A stretch of DNA of 64,000 nucleotides from the NCBI RefSeq assembly GCF_022869825.1, contig NZ_CP094971.1, positions 1,489,501 through 1,553,500 of the forward strand. Direction: 5' to 3'. Shown piece after piece: positions 54,271 to 62,867 of this stretch. A model generated the notes under the pieces. It was not told where the DNA came from. It searched no databases and saw only the letters and a program-made list of their open reading frames with translations. This stretch comes from Clostridium sp. BJN0001. Lineage in GTDB: Bacteria; Bacillota; Clostridia; Clostridiales; Clostridiaceae. Position 1 is the stretch's first letter, and the number at the start of each line of letters is the position of its first letter. Position numbers and translations under genes: made by a program.

Positions 54271-55018
54271 TGCACCTATACATCCTTTTTATAAGTATAT
54301 ACTTAAGTAATTCCATAAACAGTGATATTATCACAATTAAAACAATCCATGCAAAAATAGCAGGTGTATTGAAATTAATTTTTTCAATTTGAATTTGAGA
54401 TCCAATTCCATATTTAGGCTGACCATGAACCTCTCCTGCAATAACCACTTTAAAAGTAAGTGAAAGTGTTGATACAAAAACACTCATAAGATAAATTTTT
54501 ATTAGTGGAATATATATTCTAATTATTTTATCAAATGTTGATATTTCATATATTTTAGCCATTTCTAATATCTTTTTATCTGCATTTTTTAAATTATCTC
54601 TTATTCCTTCATAAAGTATTGGAAATGTAATTCCTATTCCTACAATATAAGGTGCATAATCTTTATTACACCATACAAGAGCAAGTACTACAAGTACCAT
54701 TGTTGGAATTGTCTTAACAAACGAATTTAATGGCTTTATAAAATATTCAAAAAAGGGATGCATATAAGAAAGCATCCCCAATATAACTGATAATATAAGA
54801 GCAACTAAAAAACTTATTATAGATCTTTCAAAACTAACGACAATATTAAATAGGAATTTATCTCTGCAAGAAATTTCATATATTGCGCTACATATTTCTT
54901 TTATATTTGGAAGAAATATATTATTATTTATTTTTTTAGCTATTATATCCCATACGATAATAAAAAATAAACATGATAGCAAAGTATATATTTTACTTTT
55001 CCATGAAAATTTTATCAT
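54251..55018 (-). CDS. ABC transporter permease, nitrate/sulfonate/taurine type
   Basis: The 255-residue protein has about six hydrophobic helices and the EAA-type loop MAKIYEISTFDKIIRIYIPLI (about 160-180), as in SsuC/TauC/ThiX permeases. The N-terminus is short and basic. It overlaps the binding-protein gene by 26 bases and the ATPase gene by 20, so the operon is tightly coupled. Confidence 0.9.
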   Translation of the reverse strand: MIKFSWKSKIYTLLSCLFFIIVWDIIAKKINNNIFLPNIKEICSAIYEISCRDKFLFNIVVSFERSIISFLVALILSVILGMLSYMHPFFEYFIKPLNSFVKTIPTMVLVVLALVWCNKDYAPYIVGIGITFPILYEGIRDNLKNADKKILEMAKIYEISTFDKIIRIYIPLIKIYLMSVFVSTLSLTFKVVIAGEVHGQPKYGIGSQIQIEKINFNTPAIFAWIVLIVIISLFMELLKYILIKRMYRCNDGNSN

Positions 55019-56000
55019 CAGGTAATTTTCCTCCTACACTGCTCTTATCAAAATCATTTAATTTTTCAAAATAATTTTTATATTCATTTTTAGTATCTCC
55101 TATTGATACATATTTTACATTTCCGTTTTTTATAGCTTGTGGAATTATTTCTTTTTTAGCTGAAATTCCAATTTCTTCTGAATAAGATGCTACATCTTCT
55201 GAATTTGAATTTAGATATTCACACGATTTTTTTACTTCTTGTAAAAATTTTTCAACATATTCTTTATTTTCTTTTAAGAAATCTGAATTTATTATTACTG
55301 TAGCCTGTGGATATCCATATTCAGAATTAAATAATTTTTTCCATTCTTCATTTAAATTTATAAATGTATTAAAGTCTGGTTTCTTTGTCTTTACAATTGT
55401 AAGTGCTGGTTCTGGAATAACTGCATAATCTGTTTTTCCACTTACTATAACTGGAACCATCTCATTTACACCATCTACATAATTGAAATCTATGGAATCA
55501 GCATCTATTCCTTTCTCATTTAAAATTACCCTTGTAATAATATCTGGTGTAAGACCTTTTCCTATGTTATATACTTTATTTCCTTTTAAAGAGTCAAGTG
55601 AAGCATCTTTATTTGTAGATCCTATATAAAATGATCCCCATCCTGTTGTCGCTGCTATTACATATTTTCCTTCAGTTTTATTATAAGCAGTTGCAGCTAA
55701 GTTAGATGGAACTATAGCAATATCTGCATCACATTTCATTACACTTGTTGCAACATTTTGAGCACTTTTTTCAATTGAATAATCCTCAGAATAATTTTCT
55801 ACAATCTGAGGTTTCTCTTTTATCATTTTTGCTAAAGATAAAGCTGGGAGACCATCTGGAACTATAATCTTTACTGTCTTTTGCTCTGAAACTTTATTTG
55901 CAGAATCAGACTTTACATCATTTCCTCCTCCACATCCAGCAATAAGTACTGAAATTAAAGTTATTATTGTACATAAAATTATACTTGTTCTTTTTTTCAA
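54993..56000 (-). CDS. NMT1-family substrate-binding lipoprotein
   Basis: The 335-residue protein has a signal peptide with lipobox IAGC (cysteine about 23) and a Gly-rich start. The binding domain begins VKIIVPDGLPALSLAKM and contains CDADIAIVPSNLAAT and GKTDYAVIPEPA. This is the NMT1/SsuA/ThiY superfamily, whose ligands include sulfonates, pyrimidine thiamine precursors, nitrate and others; the ligand is not decided. The start is TTG at 56000 with AAAGGAG upstream, since the frame before it runs through the site itself. It is 42 bases after yaaR. Confidence 0.88.
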   Translation of the reverse strand: MKKRTSIILCTIITLISVLIAGCGGGNDVKSDSANKVSEQKTVKIIVPDGLPALSLAKMIKEKPQIVENYSEDYSIEKSAQNVATSVMKCDADIAIVPSNLAATAYNKTEGKYVIAATTGWGSFYIGSTNKDASLDSLKGNKVYNIGKGLTPDIITRVILNEKGIDADSIDFNYVDGVNEMVPVIVSGKTDYAVIPEPALTIVKTKKPDFNTFINLNEEWKKLFNSEYGYPQATVIINSDFLKENKEYVEKFLQEVKKSCEYLNSNSEDVASYSEEIGISAKKEIIPQAIKNGNVKYVSIGDTKNEYKNYFEKLNDFDKSSVGGKLPDDKIFMEK

Positions 56001-56042
56001 TAAAAAAACTCCTTTCAAAATATTATTATTATATAAATAAAA

Positions 56043-56465
56043 TTATCTATATATGTCTACTATCATTCCTTGAATATCATCAATTGTTGATGCAATATCA
56101 ATATTTTCTTTTTGCTCTGTCATTACATTTTTTGTAAGTTCTTCAAGTTTTCCATCGATTGTATCTACAGTTATAAAATATTGAGTCTGCCAAAAGCTTA
56201 TATCTTTTTTAGTTTCATACATATACTGAAGGACTGATTCAAGATATTGTTTTATCATTTTTTTATACATAACAACATCAACATACGTTTTAGTTAATAC
56301 AAGTTTGTTTCCACGCTTTTTAATATCCTCAACCATTTTTTTTAGCTGTTCGTCTGATTTCTTTTGTCTTTCCTTATTAAAACTATCAGAAAAATTATGC
56401 TTTCCATGTATAGTTGTTCTATCTTCTTTAGTAATTGTACCTCTATGTATTCTTCCTATCTCCAT
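56043..56465 (-). CDS. yaaR: YaaR family protein (DUF327)
   Basis: The 140-residue helical protein has a family pattern in its second half: KKMIKQYLESVLQYMY, SFWQTQYFITVDTIDGKLEELT, and the ending ENIDIASTIDDIQGMIVDIYR-like sequence. YaaR proteins are small cytosolic Firmicute proteins of unknown activity. AAAGGG lies upstream of ATG and an extended -10 promoter upstream of that. The NMT1 ABC importer lies just downstream on the same strand, possibly in the same transcript. Confidence 0.82.
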   Translation of the reverse strand: MEIGRIHRGTITKEDRTTIHGKHNFSDSFNKERQKKSDEQLKKMVEDIKKRGNKLVLTKTYVDVVMYKKMIKQYLESVLQYMYETKKDISFWQTQYFITVDTIDGKLEELTKNVMTEQKENIDIASTIDDIQGMIVDIYR

Positions 56466-56491
56466 TTCATCAAACCCTTTCTAACACATAT

Positions 56492-56500
56492 ATTATAGCA
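56492..56500 (-). promoter_or_regulatory. Extended -10 promoter of yaaR
   Basis: On the minus strand TGC is followed by TATAAT (hexamer 56492-56497), about 30 bases before the yaaR start. No good -35 is visible, as is common for TGn promoters. Confidence 0.5.
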
Positions 56501-56537
56501 AAATAATAATATTCTCTCCACTTTTTTGATATACATA

Positions 56538-56566
56538 TTGAATTTATTATGAATTTATAATAAAAT
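56538..56566 (+). promoter_or_regulatory. Promoter of the 100-residue hypothetical gene
   Basis: TTGAAT (56538-56543), a 17-base spacer, and TAAAAT (56561-56566) lie 30 bases before the start codon. It is divergent from the yaaR promoter. Confidence 0.5.
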
Positions 56567-56595
56567 TAAGTATATTAGGAATATGGAGGTAAACT

Positions 56596-56898
56596 ATGTT
56601 AGTAAAATGTATAGATAATAATCTTTGTGATTCATTAACAATTGGAAAGGAATATATAGTTATTGAAGATGCACCTGAATATTATGTTGTAATAGACGAT
56701 AGAAGAAATGAATCGATCTGCAGGAAGTCAAGATTTTCAGTAATAATGGATAGAGATATTGTTAAGAAAGCTAAAGCAACAGTAAATGAATTATCTTATC
56801 AAATTGACAATGATTGCAGTGATATAAAACAATTCAACATAAGAAAAAATTCAAAAGGTGAAATTAAAGAAATTTCAATTAAATTTAAATATGAATAG
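56596..56898 (+). CDS. Hypothetical protein, small beta-rich domain
   Basis: The 100-residue protein begins MLVKCIDNNLCDSLTIGKEY, then VIEDAPEYYVVIDDRR and an RKSRF segment. This pattern, (V)KCIDN...LTxGKxYxV...YY.(I/V)xDD, is seen in short phage or Firmicute proteins of SH3-like or similar fold; I know no function. The C-terminal half (about 55-100) is charged and helical, then beta. ATATGGAGG lies just before ATG. A terminator shared with asnB follows. Confidence 0.7.
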   Translation: MLVKCIDNNLCDSLTIGKEYIVIEDAPEYYVVIDDRRNESICRKSRFSVIMDRDIVKKAKATVNELSYQIDNDCSDIKQFNIRKNSKGEIKEISIKFKYE

Positions 56899-56907
56899 TT
56901 ATAAAGT

Positions 56908-56940
56908 AAAAGACTCTTGCAAGATGCAGAGCCTTTTATT
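56908..56940. terminator. Bidirectional terminator between hypothetical gene and asnB
   Basis: An interrupted stem (AAAAG-CTCT-GC pairing with GC-GAG-CTTTT) has T tracts on both outer sides. It sits directly between the two stop codons. Confidence 0.7.
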
Positions 56941-58785
56941 TTATAAAAATATATCTATATTATAATCCAAAAGCCAATAGTTTAGCTGAATAAGATATGC
57001 AAGAAGCTGTGGTCCTGTCATAAGCTGACCATACCATGGAGATTTATATGATGATCCCTTCGTATCTATTATATTTTGTACAGCTTTTTCATCAATTATT
57101 TCATGAATTGGTGATGATTTTTTGTCAAGTATATCCTGAAGCCCTCTGCAAACCATATCTGTATATATAGGATTATGTGTTTTTGGATATGGACTCTTTT
57201 TTCTATATACTATATCGTCTGGTAAAATATTTTCAAATGCTTTTCTTAAAAGTCCTTTTTCCCTTCCTTTATATAATTTTATATCATATGGCATATTAAA
57301 CGCATATTGAACAAGCCTTATATCTGCAAATGGAACTCTTCCTTCAAGACTATTATACATACTCATCCTATCTTTTCTTATAAGAAGATTTACCATAAAC
57401 CACTTCATATTTAAATAAGATATTTCTTTAAGCCTATAATCTTTTTTTGTCTCATTATCTAAATGCGGAACTTTTTTAAGTGACTTATTATACTGATATT
57501 TTATCATTTCTTCAATTGGCATCTTTTTTAATTTGTCATTTACAATAGCTTTTCTATCATTTACAAATCTTGACCATGGAAATGTATCAATATAAAACAT
57601 TTCGTCTCTTGTATACCATGGATATCCTCCAAAAATTTCATCTGCACACTCACCTGTAAGCCCTACTACATATTTTTTTCTTATTTCTTTAAAAAATAAA
57701 AGCATTGATGAATCAATATCAGCCATTCCTGGAAGATCTCTTGCTTTTACAGAATCAAAAATTGAATAATATAAATCTTTGTGATTAAGAACTACTTTTC
57801 TATGGCTGCTTCCTATATATTCTGCCATTTTTTCTGCCCAATATTCATCACTTGTTGGCTGAAAAATAGAAGACTTAAAATACTTATCATTATCTATATA
57901 ATCAATTGAATAAGTAGTTAATTTTTTACCTCTTTTTTTTAATTCATCTGATGCAATCTTAGAAATTATAGATGAATCTAATCCTCCTGATAAAAGAGTA
58001 CATAAAGGCACATCGGAAACAAGCTGCCTTTTTACGGCATCAGTAACAAGCTCTCTTGTATGCACAATTGCTTCTTCTTCAGTATCTTGAAATTTTTCTG
58101 CTTTTACTGACCAATATTCTTTTTTTTCAATACTTCCATCTCTTTTATATATTATATAATTTGCAGGTGCAACTTCTTTTATATTTCTAAACACACCACT
58201 TCCTGGTATAGTTGCAGGACCTAATGCAAATATTTCAGTAAGACCATTTAAATCTATTTCCCTTTTTATATTTTCATCAGCAAATAATGTTTTTATTTCA
58301 GAACCAAATAAAAGAGTACCGTTATAAACTGTATAAAATAATGGTTTTACACCCATTTGATCTCTTGCTATAAAAACCTCTTCGTTTGATTCATCATATA
58401 TTGCGAATGCAAAAATTCCAATAAGTTTATTAAGACATTCTTTTTTATATTCTATATATGATGTTAAAAGCACTTCAGTATCTGAATAAGAATTAAATGT
58501 GTACCCCTTCTTTTTTAAATCTTCTCTTAACTCATCTGTATTATAAAGTTCTCCATTATAAATTATTGTGTACTTCTCTTCTTTTATACTTTTTGTCATT
58601 GGCTGTATTCCGCCTTCAGGATCAACTACTATAAGTCTTCTATGACCTAAAAGTACATTTTTTGTGATATAAGTTCCTTTAGAATCTGGTCCTCTCTTTT
58701 TTAAAGTCTTTATCATATCGTCTAAGATATATTTTTTATCAAGAATATTTTTGTTAAAATTAACAATTCCTGCTATTCCACACAT
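56941..58785 (-). CDS. asnB: Asparagine synthase (glutamine-hydrolysing)
   Basis: It makes asparagine from aspartate, ATP and glutamine. The 614-residue protein has the N-terminal nucleophile Cys2 (MCGIAGIV), glutaminase residues in RGPDSKGTY and NGELYN, and the PP-loop LSGGLDSSI (about 264-272). GLTGECADEIFGGYPWY and RKKSPYPKTHNP follow toward the C-terminus. Length matches the B. subtilis AsnB/AsnO group. GAGG precedes ATG. It may make free asparagine or act in cell-wall amidation in some relatives; the former is assumed. Confidence 0.93.
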   Translation of the reverse strand: MCGIAGIVNFNKNILDKKYILDDMIKTLKKRGPDSKGTYITKNVLLGHRRLIVVDPEGGIQPMTKSIKEEKYTIIYNGELYNTDELREDLKKKGYTFNSYSDTEVLLTSYIEYKKECLNKLIGIFAFAIYDESNEEVFIARDQMGVKPLFYTVYNGTLLFGSEIKTLFADENIKREIDLNGLTEIFALGPATIPGSGVFRNIKEVAPANYIIYKRDGSIEKKEYWSVKAEKFQDTEEEAIVHTRELVTDAVKRQLVSDVPLCTLLSGGLDSSIISKIASDELKKRGKKLTTYSIDYIDNDKYFKSSIFQPTSDEYWAEKMAEYIGSSHRKVVLNHKDLYYSIFDSVKARDLPGMADIDSSMLLFFKEIRKKYVVGLTGECADEIFGGYPWYTRDEMFYIDTFPWSRFVNDRKAIVNDKLKKMPIEEMIKYQYNKSLKKVPHLDNETKKDYRLKEISYLNMKWFMVNLLIRKDRMSMYNSLEGRVPFADIRLVQYAFNMPYDIKLYKGREKGLLRKAFENILPDDIVYRKKSPYPKTHNPIYTDMVCRGLQDILDKKSSPIHEIIDEKAVQNIIDTKGSSYKSPWYGQLMTGPQLLAYLIQLNYWLLDYNIDIFL

Positions 58786-58870
58786 TTTTTTACCTCATAA
58801 AATTACTTTAATATTAAAATATGGCTATAGCTTTTATCATGTGCAAATATATAAAAAAAATACTAATTTT

Positions 58871-58899
58871 GAATATAAATTCTTTCACTTGACATACTA
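58871..58899 (+). promoter_or_regulatory. Sigma-G-type forespore promoter of gerA
   Basis: GAATA (58871-58875), a 17-base spacer, and CATACTA (58893-58899) fit the sigma-G pattern (GnATR and CATnHTA) and lie about 34 bases before the gerA start. The match agrees with forespore expression of germinant receptors. A TTGACA at 58889-58894 has no well-placed -10, so a sigma-A promoter is less likely. Confidence 0.6.
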
Positions 58900-58932
58900 A
58901 ATATATAATATTTTGAAAAGAGGGATTTAAAT

Positions 58933-60348
58933 TTGGACATTTCAAATTCTATTGATAAAAACTTAGATCTTATACATAATATTCTTCCAGTAAAAAAAAG
59001 CTATGATATTGTCGAGAGAACATTTGTTTTTGGTGGAAAAAAAGCGGTTACATATTTTATAAATGGATTTATAAAAGATGATATAATGGAAGAAATTTTA
59101 AGAAGACTACTTTCTATAAATAATCAGACTATGGATTCATTTAATACAATTGAAGAATTTATGACTAATGAAATTCCACACGTTTCAGTTGTAAAAGAAA
59201 AGGATATAGACAAAATTGTATTCTCCCTTTTATGCGGGCAAACAATCTTATATGTAGATTCTTTTGATTATTTTATAATTTTAGATCTTCGTACATATCC
59301 AGGTCGAGATTCTGCAGAACCTGCAAAGGAGAAAACTCTTAGGGGAAGTAAAGATGCCTTTGTTGAAAAATTAGTCTTAAATTCTGCATTAATTAGAAGA
59401 CAAATTAGAGACCCAAACTTAATTTTTGAAGTTCATACTGTAGGTACTGTATCAAAAACTGATGTTTGCATTACATATCTTAAGGATACATATAATAAAA
59501 AAGCATATGACTTAATAATGAATTCTCTAAATAAAGTTGACGTTCGTGCCCTTACAGTAGGTGCTCAAAGTTTAGTTGATACAATGCAGAAAAAAAATTT
59601 TTTTAATCCATTTCCAAAGGTACGATATACAGAAAGACCTGATACTGCAGCGGCACATATTGTTGAAGGCAAGATTGTAATTTTAATAGATAATTCCCCT
59701 ATTGCGATAATACTTCCAACTGGAATTTTTGATTTTACTCAAGATATTAATGATTATTTTTTCCCACTTTTTACAGGAAATTATCTTAAGCTCATGAGAA
59801 ATCTTACATTATTATTTACAATTATACTTACTCCTTTATATGTGCTATATATAGATGGTCATATACTTCTGCCGGAATATTTTGATTTTTTAAAGCCAAA
59901 AGATGTTTACCAAATACCTATGTTTTTACAATTTATGATACTTGAACTTTCAATTGATGCACTAAAACTTGCATCTCTTAACACGCCAAGCACACTAGGA
60001 AGTTCTCTTTCAATAGTTGGAGGTCTTATTATAGGTGAATATACTGTCTCAACAGGATGGTTTACAAATCAATCAATACTTTATATGGCTGTTGTTGCAA
60101 TCGCAGGATTTTCACAGCCAAGTATAGAAATGGGGTTTGCACTTAAATTTATGAGAATGATGATTCTTTTATTATCTGGTTTATTTAATTGGTGGGGATT
60201 TATAGGCGGAATTATCGCAATGATAACTATAATGGCATCTACAAAAACAGTTATTGGGGAGCCATACTTTTATCCTCTCATTCCATTTAACTGGAAAAAA
60301 TTAAAGAATTTAATTTTTAGAACTCGTTTATCTAAAAATACTCAATAA
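58933..60348 (+). CDS. Spore germinant receptor A subunit (GerA family)
   Basis: The 471-residue protein has the soluble N-terminal GerA domain (about 1-280) with FVFGGKKAVTYFINGF, GQTILYVDS, RGSKDAFVEKLVLNSALIRRQIRDP and PFPKVRYTERPD. Four to five membrane helices follow (about 285-460), including ELSIDALKLASLNTPSTLGSSLSIVGGLIIGEYTVS. It is complete and lies in the forespore inner membrane by analogy, sensing nutrients with B and C subunits. No gerB or gerC is in the window, unlike most ger operons. The start is TTG at 58933 after GAGGG. Confidence 0.92.
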   Translation: MDISNSIDKNLDLIHNILPVKKSYDIVERTFVFGGKKAVTYFINGFIKDDIMEEILRRLLSINNQTMDSFNTIEEFMTNEIPHVSVVKEKDIDKIVFSLLCGQTILYVDSFDYFIILDLRTYPGRDSAEPAKEKTLRGSKDAFVEKLVLNSALIRRQIRDPNLIFEVHTVGTVSKTDVCITYLKDTYNKKAYDLIMNSLNKVDVRALTVGAQSLVDTMQKKNFFNPFPKVRYTERPDTAAAHIVEGKIVILIDNSPIAIILPTGIFDFTQDINDYFFPLFTGNYLKLMRNLTLLFTIILTPLYVLYIDGHILLPEYFDFLKPKDVYQIPMFLQFMILELSIDALKLASLNTPSTLGSSLSIVGGLIIGEYTVSTGWFTNQSILYMAVVAIAGFSQPSIEMGFALKFMRMMILLLSGLFNWWGFIGGIIAMITIMASTKTVIGEPYFYPLIPFNWKKLKNLIFRTRLSKNTQ

Positions 60349-60351
60349 AAA

Positions 60352-60377
60352 AACAAGACTACTAAAGTAGTCTTGTT
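60352..60377. terminator. Bidirectional terminator between gerA and cvfB
   Basis: A perfect 12-bp inverted repeat (60352-60363 with 60366-60377) carries an A run on the left and T-rich sequence on the right. The cvfB stop lies inside it. Confidence 0.85.
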
Positions 60378-61195
60378 CCTTCTTTATTCTGCTCTATTAA
60401 TTTCTTTTTCATAAGTCCACCAAGTGCTATTTTAAAATAATTTTTACTTGTATTAAACTCTTTTCTTATGTCTTGTGAAGAACTTTTGTCACAAAATGGC
60501 ATAGCTCCACCGTTTCTTTTTAAATACTCTATTATTTGTTTTTCTAATACATCACGAGATTCAAGTCTTGTTTTTCTTGGAGTTACTCCTATTGTTCCAT
60601 CTTCATATATTCTTTTTACTCTAACCTTTATTTCATCTCCAGGATATATATATGTATAATGTTCATTTGCTAAAATGAGTCCCTTGTATTTTCCATCTAT
60701 TAAAACATCAAGGCTTCCTGAACTTGTTGTATCATATATAGTAGCTGTAACTTCATCTGTTACTTTATATGATCCTTCTTCAGCAATTTCTATATAATCT
60801 TCTATTCTAGTAGTTCCTGCAAGTCTTTCTGTCTTATCAACGTACATAGCAATAGGATACTTTTTATTTTCAACCAAAGTATACTTTTGTTCTTTCATTG
60901 GAATAAACAAATCCCTTTCAAGCCCAAAATCAGCAAACGCTCCAATATCTGTAATACTTACTATATTAAGCATTGCAATCTCTCCTACTGAAAAATATGG
61001 TTTTTTCATAGTAGATATTATTCTGTCACTCGAATCTCTATATATGAAAACTGTAACATAATCATCAATTTCAGGTTCTTCTCCAACTACAGAATTATTT
61101 GGAAGAAGTATCTCCTCATCATCTGCTTCAAGATAATATCCGAAATCAACTTTTTTTATAACTTTTAATTTGCAATAATTTCCTATATCAACCAA
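60362..61195 (-). CDS. CvfB-like RNA-binding protein with S1 domains
   Basis: The 277-residue protein has an N-terminal S1-like domain (about 1-60), a second with EIAMLNIVSITDIGAFADFGLE-like sequence (about 70-135), and a third (about 145-205; EVTATIYDTTSSGSLDVLIDGKYKGLI). A winged helix ends it (about 215-275, with CDKSSSQDIRKEF). This is the CvfB/YitL architecture, linked to virulence gene and RNA control in Staphylococcus. The start is probably TTG at 61195, since AGGAG precedes it by 8 bases; a GTG nine bases earlier overlaps that site. Confidence 0.85.
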   Translation of the reverse strand: MVDIGNYCKLKVIKKVDFGYYLEADDEEILLPNNSVVGEEPEIDDYVTVFIYRDSSDRIISTMKKPYFSVGEIAMLNIVSITDIGAFADFGLERDLFIPMKEQKYTLVENKKYPIAMYVDKTERLAGTTRIEDYIEIAEEGSYKVTDEVTATIYDTTSSGSLDVLIDGKYKGLILANEHYTYIYPGDEIKVRVKRIYEDGTIGVTPRKTRLESRDVLEKQIIEYLKRNGGAMPFCDKSSSQDIRKEFNTSKNYFKIALGGLMKKKLIEQNKEGTRLL

Positions 61196-61226
61196 TTTAT
61201 TCACTCCTATTATTAATTATATTTTT

Positions 61227-61255
61227 ATTGTAACATTACAGAAAGTTATTGTCAT
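61227..61255 (-). promoter_or_regulatory. Promoter of the cvfB-like gene
   Basis: On the minus strand ATGACA (61250-61255), a 17-base spacer, and TACAAT (61227-61232) each match five of six consensus positions. The hexamers end about 30 bases before the TTG start. Confidence 0.65.
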
Positions 61256-61311
61256 TATTTTAAGTGTAATAGTAATAAAATATACTATAATTATTTTTTT
61301 AGAGGTTTATT

Positions 61312-62313
61312 TTGAATAAGAATAAAATTAATAACGATAATGTTCTGACAATAAATGATTTAAAATTTTTTTATGGAATACCAAGATGTACAAGTACATC
61401 TGAACATTACAACATTTCAACTGAACAAATTTTTTATTATGCTAGAAATAATGGACTCAATTTCATATTTTTAAGTGATAATAATAATCTTTTATTAAAA
61501 AGAGTATCTATGCAAAATAAGATTATGACAAAATTTGAAAAAATGAAATATACTGCTTTATCATATAGAAGAAAACATAATCATTTTATTCCTCTTATAG
61601 GTTTTCAAACATCAACTTCATTTTTAGGAAACATAAGTATAATAAATTCTAATACTTTCTTTACAGGTATAGCAGCGAACATTGAGCTATTTTTATTATG
61701 GTGTTCATATAACAATAAATCACTTATTATAATTTCCAATAATGAAAACAATATAACAAATTTTAACTATAATAAGTATTTGAATAAAATAGTACAATGT
61801 ATAGAAGTGTCAGGTTCAAATAAAAAGAATTGTTCAATATGTGAAAAAAACTATTATCATATGCTTGATATGGGATGGGAATTAAGTGCTGTAAGCGGAG
61901 GATATAAAAATATATTAAATAGTTCTAATCTTCATAGTACTACATGTGTTTTATCGCAAGATTTTGCAAAAGATTCTATATTAAATTCATTTAAACTTCA
62001 TAGAACCTATTCAACAGAATCTTTAAGTTTAAAATTTTACTTTACTATAAATAATCATTTTATGGGAGGCACTATACCTAAAACAGATGAAAAATTATTT
62101 TTTTCCATTTATGCAGAAGATAAAAATATAAAAATAAATAGCATATTTATAATTTCACAAAATGGAATAATAATAAAACGAGTTGAAAATTTAAATCTTA
62201 ATAAAGTGAAATATCTATATTCACATAAACCACGTATGATTGAGCACTGGTATATAATAAAAATTGTTCAAGAAAATAATAAAACAGCTTATAGTTCACC
62301 AATTTTTAGATAA
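61312..62313 (+). CDS. PHP/CehA-like protein lacking the metal-binding residues
   Basis: The 333-residue protein has the layout of the CehA/McbA-type PHP metallohydrolases. These include residues 21-60 with STEQIFYYARNNGLNFIFLSDNN, then PLIGFQTSTSFLGNISIIN (about 94-112), DMGWELSAVSGGYKN (about 186-200), and a beta-sandwich end with RTYSTESLSLKFYFTINNHFMGG (about 231-253). The expected ligands are changed at each place: HxH becomes IPRC, TDHN becomes SDNN, GxE becomes GFQ, and the late D-H becomes Y-N. It is thus probably a non-enzymatic scaffold. The start is TTG at 61312 with AGAGG upstream. There is no signal peptide. Confidence 0.65.
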   Translation: MNKNKINNDNVLTINDLKFFYGIPRCTSTSEHYNISTEQIFYYARNNGLNFIFLSDNNNLLLKRVSMQNKIMTKFEKMKYTALSYRRKHNHFIPLIGFQTSTSFLGNISIINSNTFFTGIAANIELFLLWCSYNNKSLIIISNNENNITNFNYNKYLNKIVQCIEVSGSNKKNCSICEKNYYHMLDMGWELSAVSGGYKNILNSSNLHSTTCVLSQDFAKDSILNSFKLHRTYSTESLSLKFYFTINNHFMGGTIPKTDEKLFFSIYAEDKNIKINSIFIISQNGIIIKRVENLNLNKVKYLYSHKPRMIEHWYIIKIVQENNKTAYSSPIFR

Positions 62314-62348
62314 AAAAAGATGTTTAAACATAAACATCTTTTTTTATC
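62309..62348. terminator. Bidirectional terminator after the PHP-like gene
   Basis: A perfect 18-bp stem (62309-62326 with 62331-62348) has an AACA loop and seven A and seven T in the arms. The stop codons of the two converging genes lie at its edges. Confidence 0.9.
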
Positions 62349-62686
62349 TATTTATTATTTTTTTTGTTTTTTACTCTGTTAGGCTTTGGCTTAGATTTAA
62401 TTACTATTTTCTTTTCTTTCTGTTTAGGTCCGCCGGTTTGCATAATATCCATAAACCATAAGAAAAATAATACCGAAACTACTGAAAGCGCTATATTTAC
62501 ATAATTATTAATTATGCCAATTTTACCTGAAAACAGTTGTATTACAAATAGAACTATTGCAATTGCAAGTGGTATATACTTATTAATTCTGACTTTTGTA
62601 AATATAAATTTTCTGCAAACATAATATAATGCAAATATTATAACTAACATAAATAAGAAACTTAAAATTCCAAATACAATATTCAT
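62348..62686 (-). CDS. Hypothetical membrane protein with basic tail
   Basis: The 112-residue protein has three hydrophobic segments (about 3-24, 36-54, 62-84) and a C-terminal tail of about 28 residues, very rich in Lys (KQKEKKIVIKSKPKPNRVKN). GGAGGAT before ATG supports it. The tail is probably cytosolic and could bind nucleic acid or acidic lipids, which is inference. I recognise no family. It is monocistronic. Confidence 0.7.
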   Translation of the reverse strand: MNIVFGILSFLFMLVIIFALYYVCRKFIFTKVRINKYIPLAIAIVLFVIQLFSGKIGIINNYVNIALSVVSVLFFLWFMDIMQTGGPKQKEKKIVIKSKPKPNRVKNKKNNK

Positions 62687-62867
62687 TTAACCATCCTCCT
62701 ATTATATCCATATCTATCATATTAAATTTTAAATTAAAATTAAGATTAATTCAAGTAATATTCATACTTATAAATATTTTTTTATTTTATTTTTTAAAAA
62801 ACCTTTAATTTATTCGCAAATTTTGATAAAATAGAATTATATTTTAATGAAAAGAGGTTTTTTTTAT

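Noticed and set aside
58889..58894. Sigma-A promoter for gerA at TTGACA
   Set aside because: The only TATAAT nearby is 9 bases away, too close. The overlapping sigma-G pattern has correct spacing.
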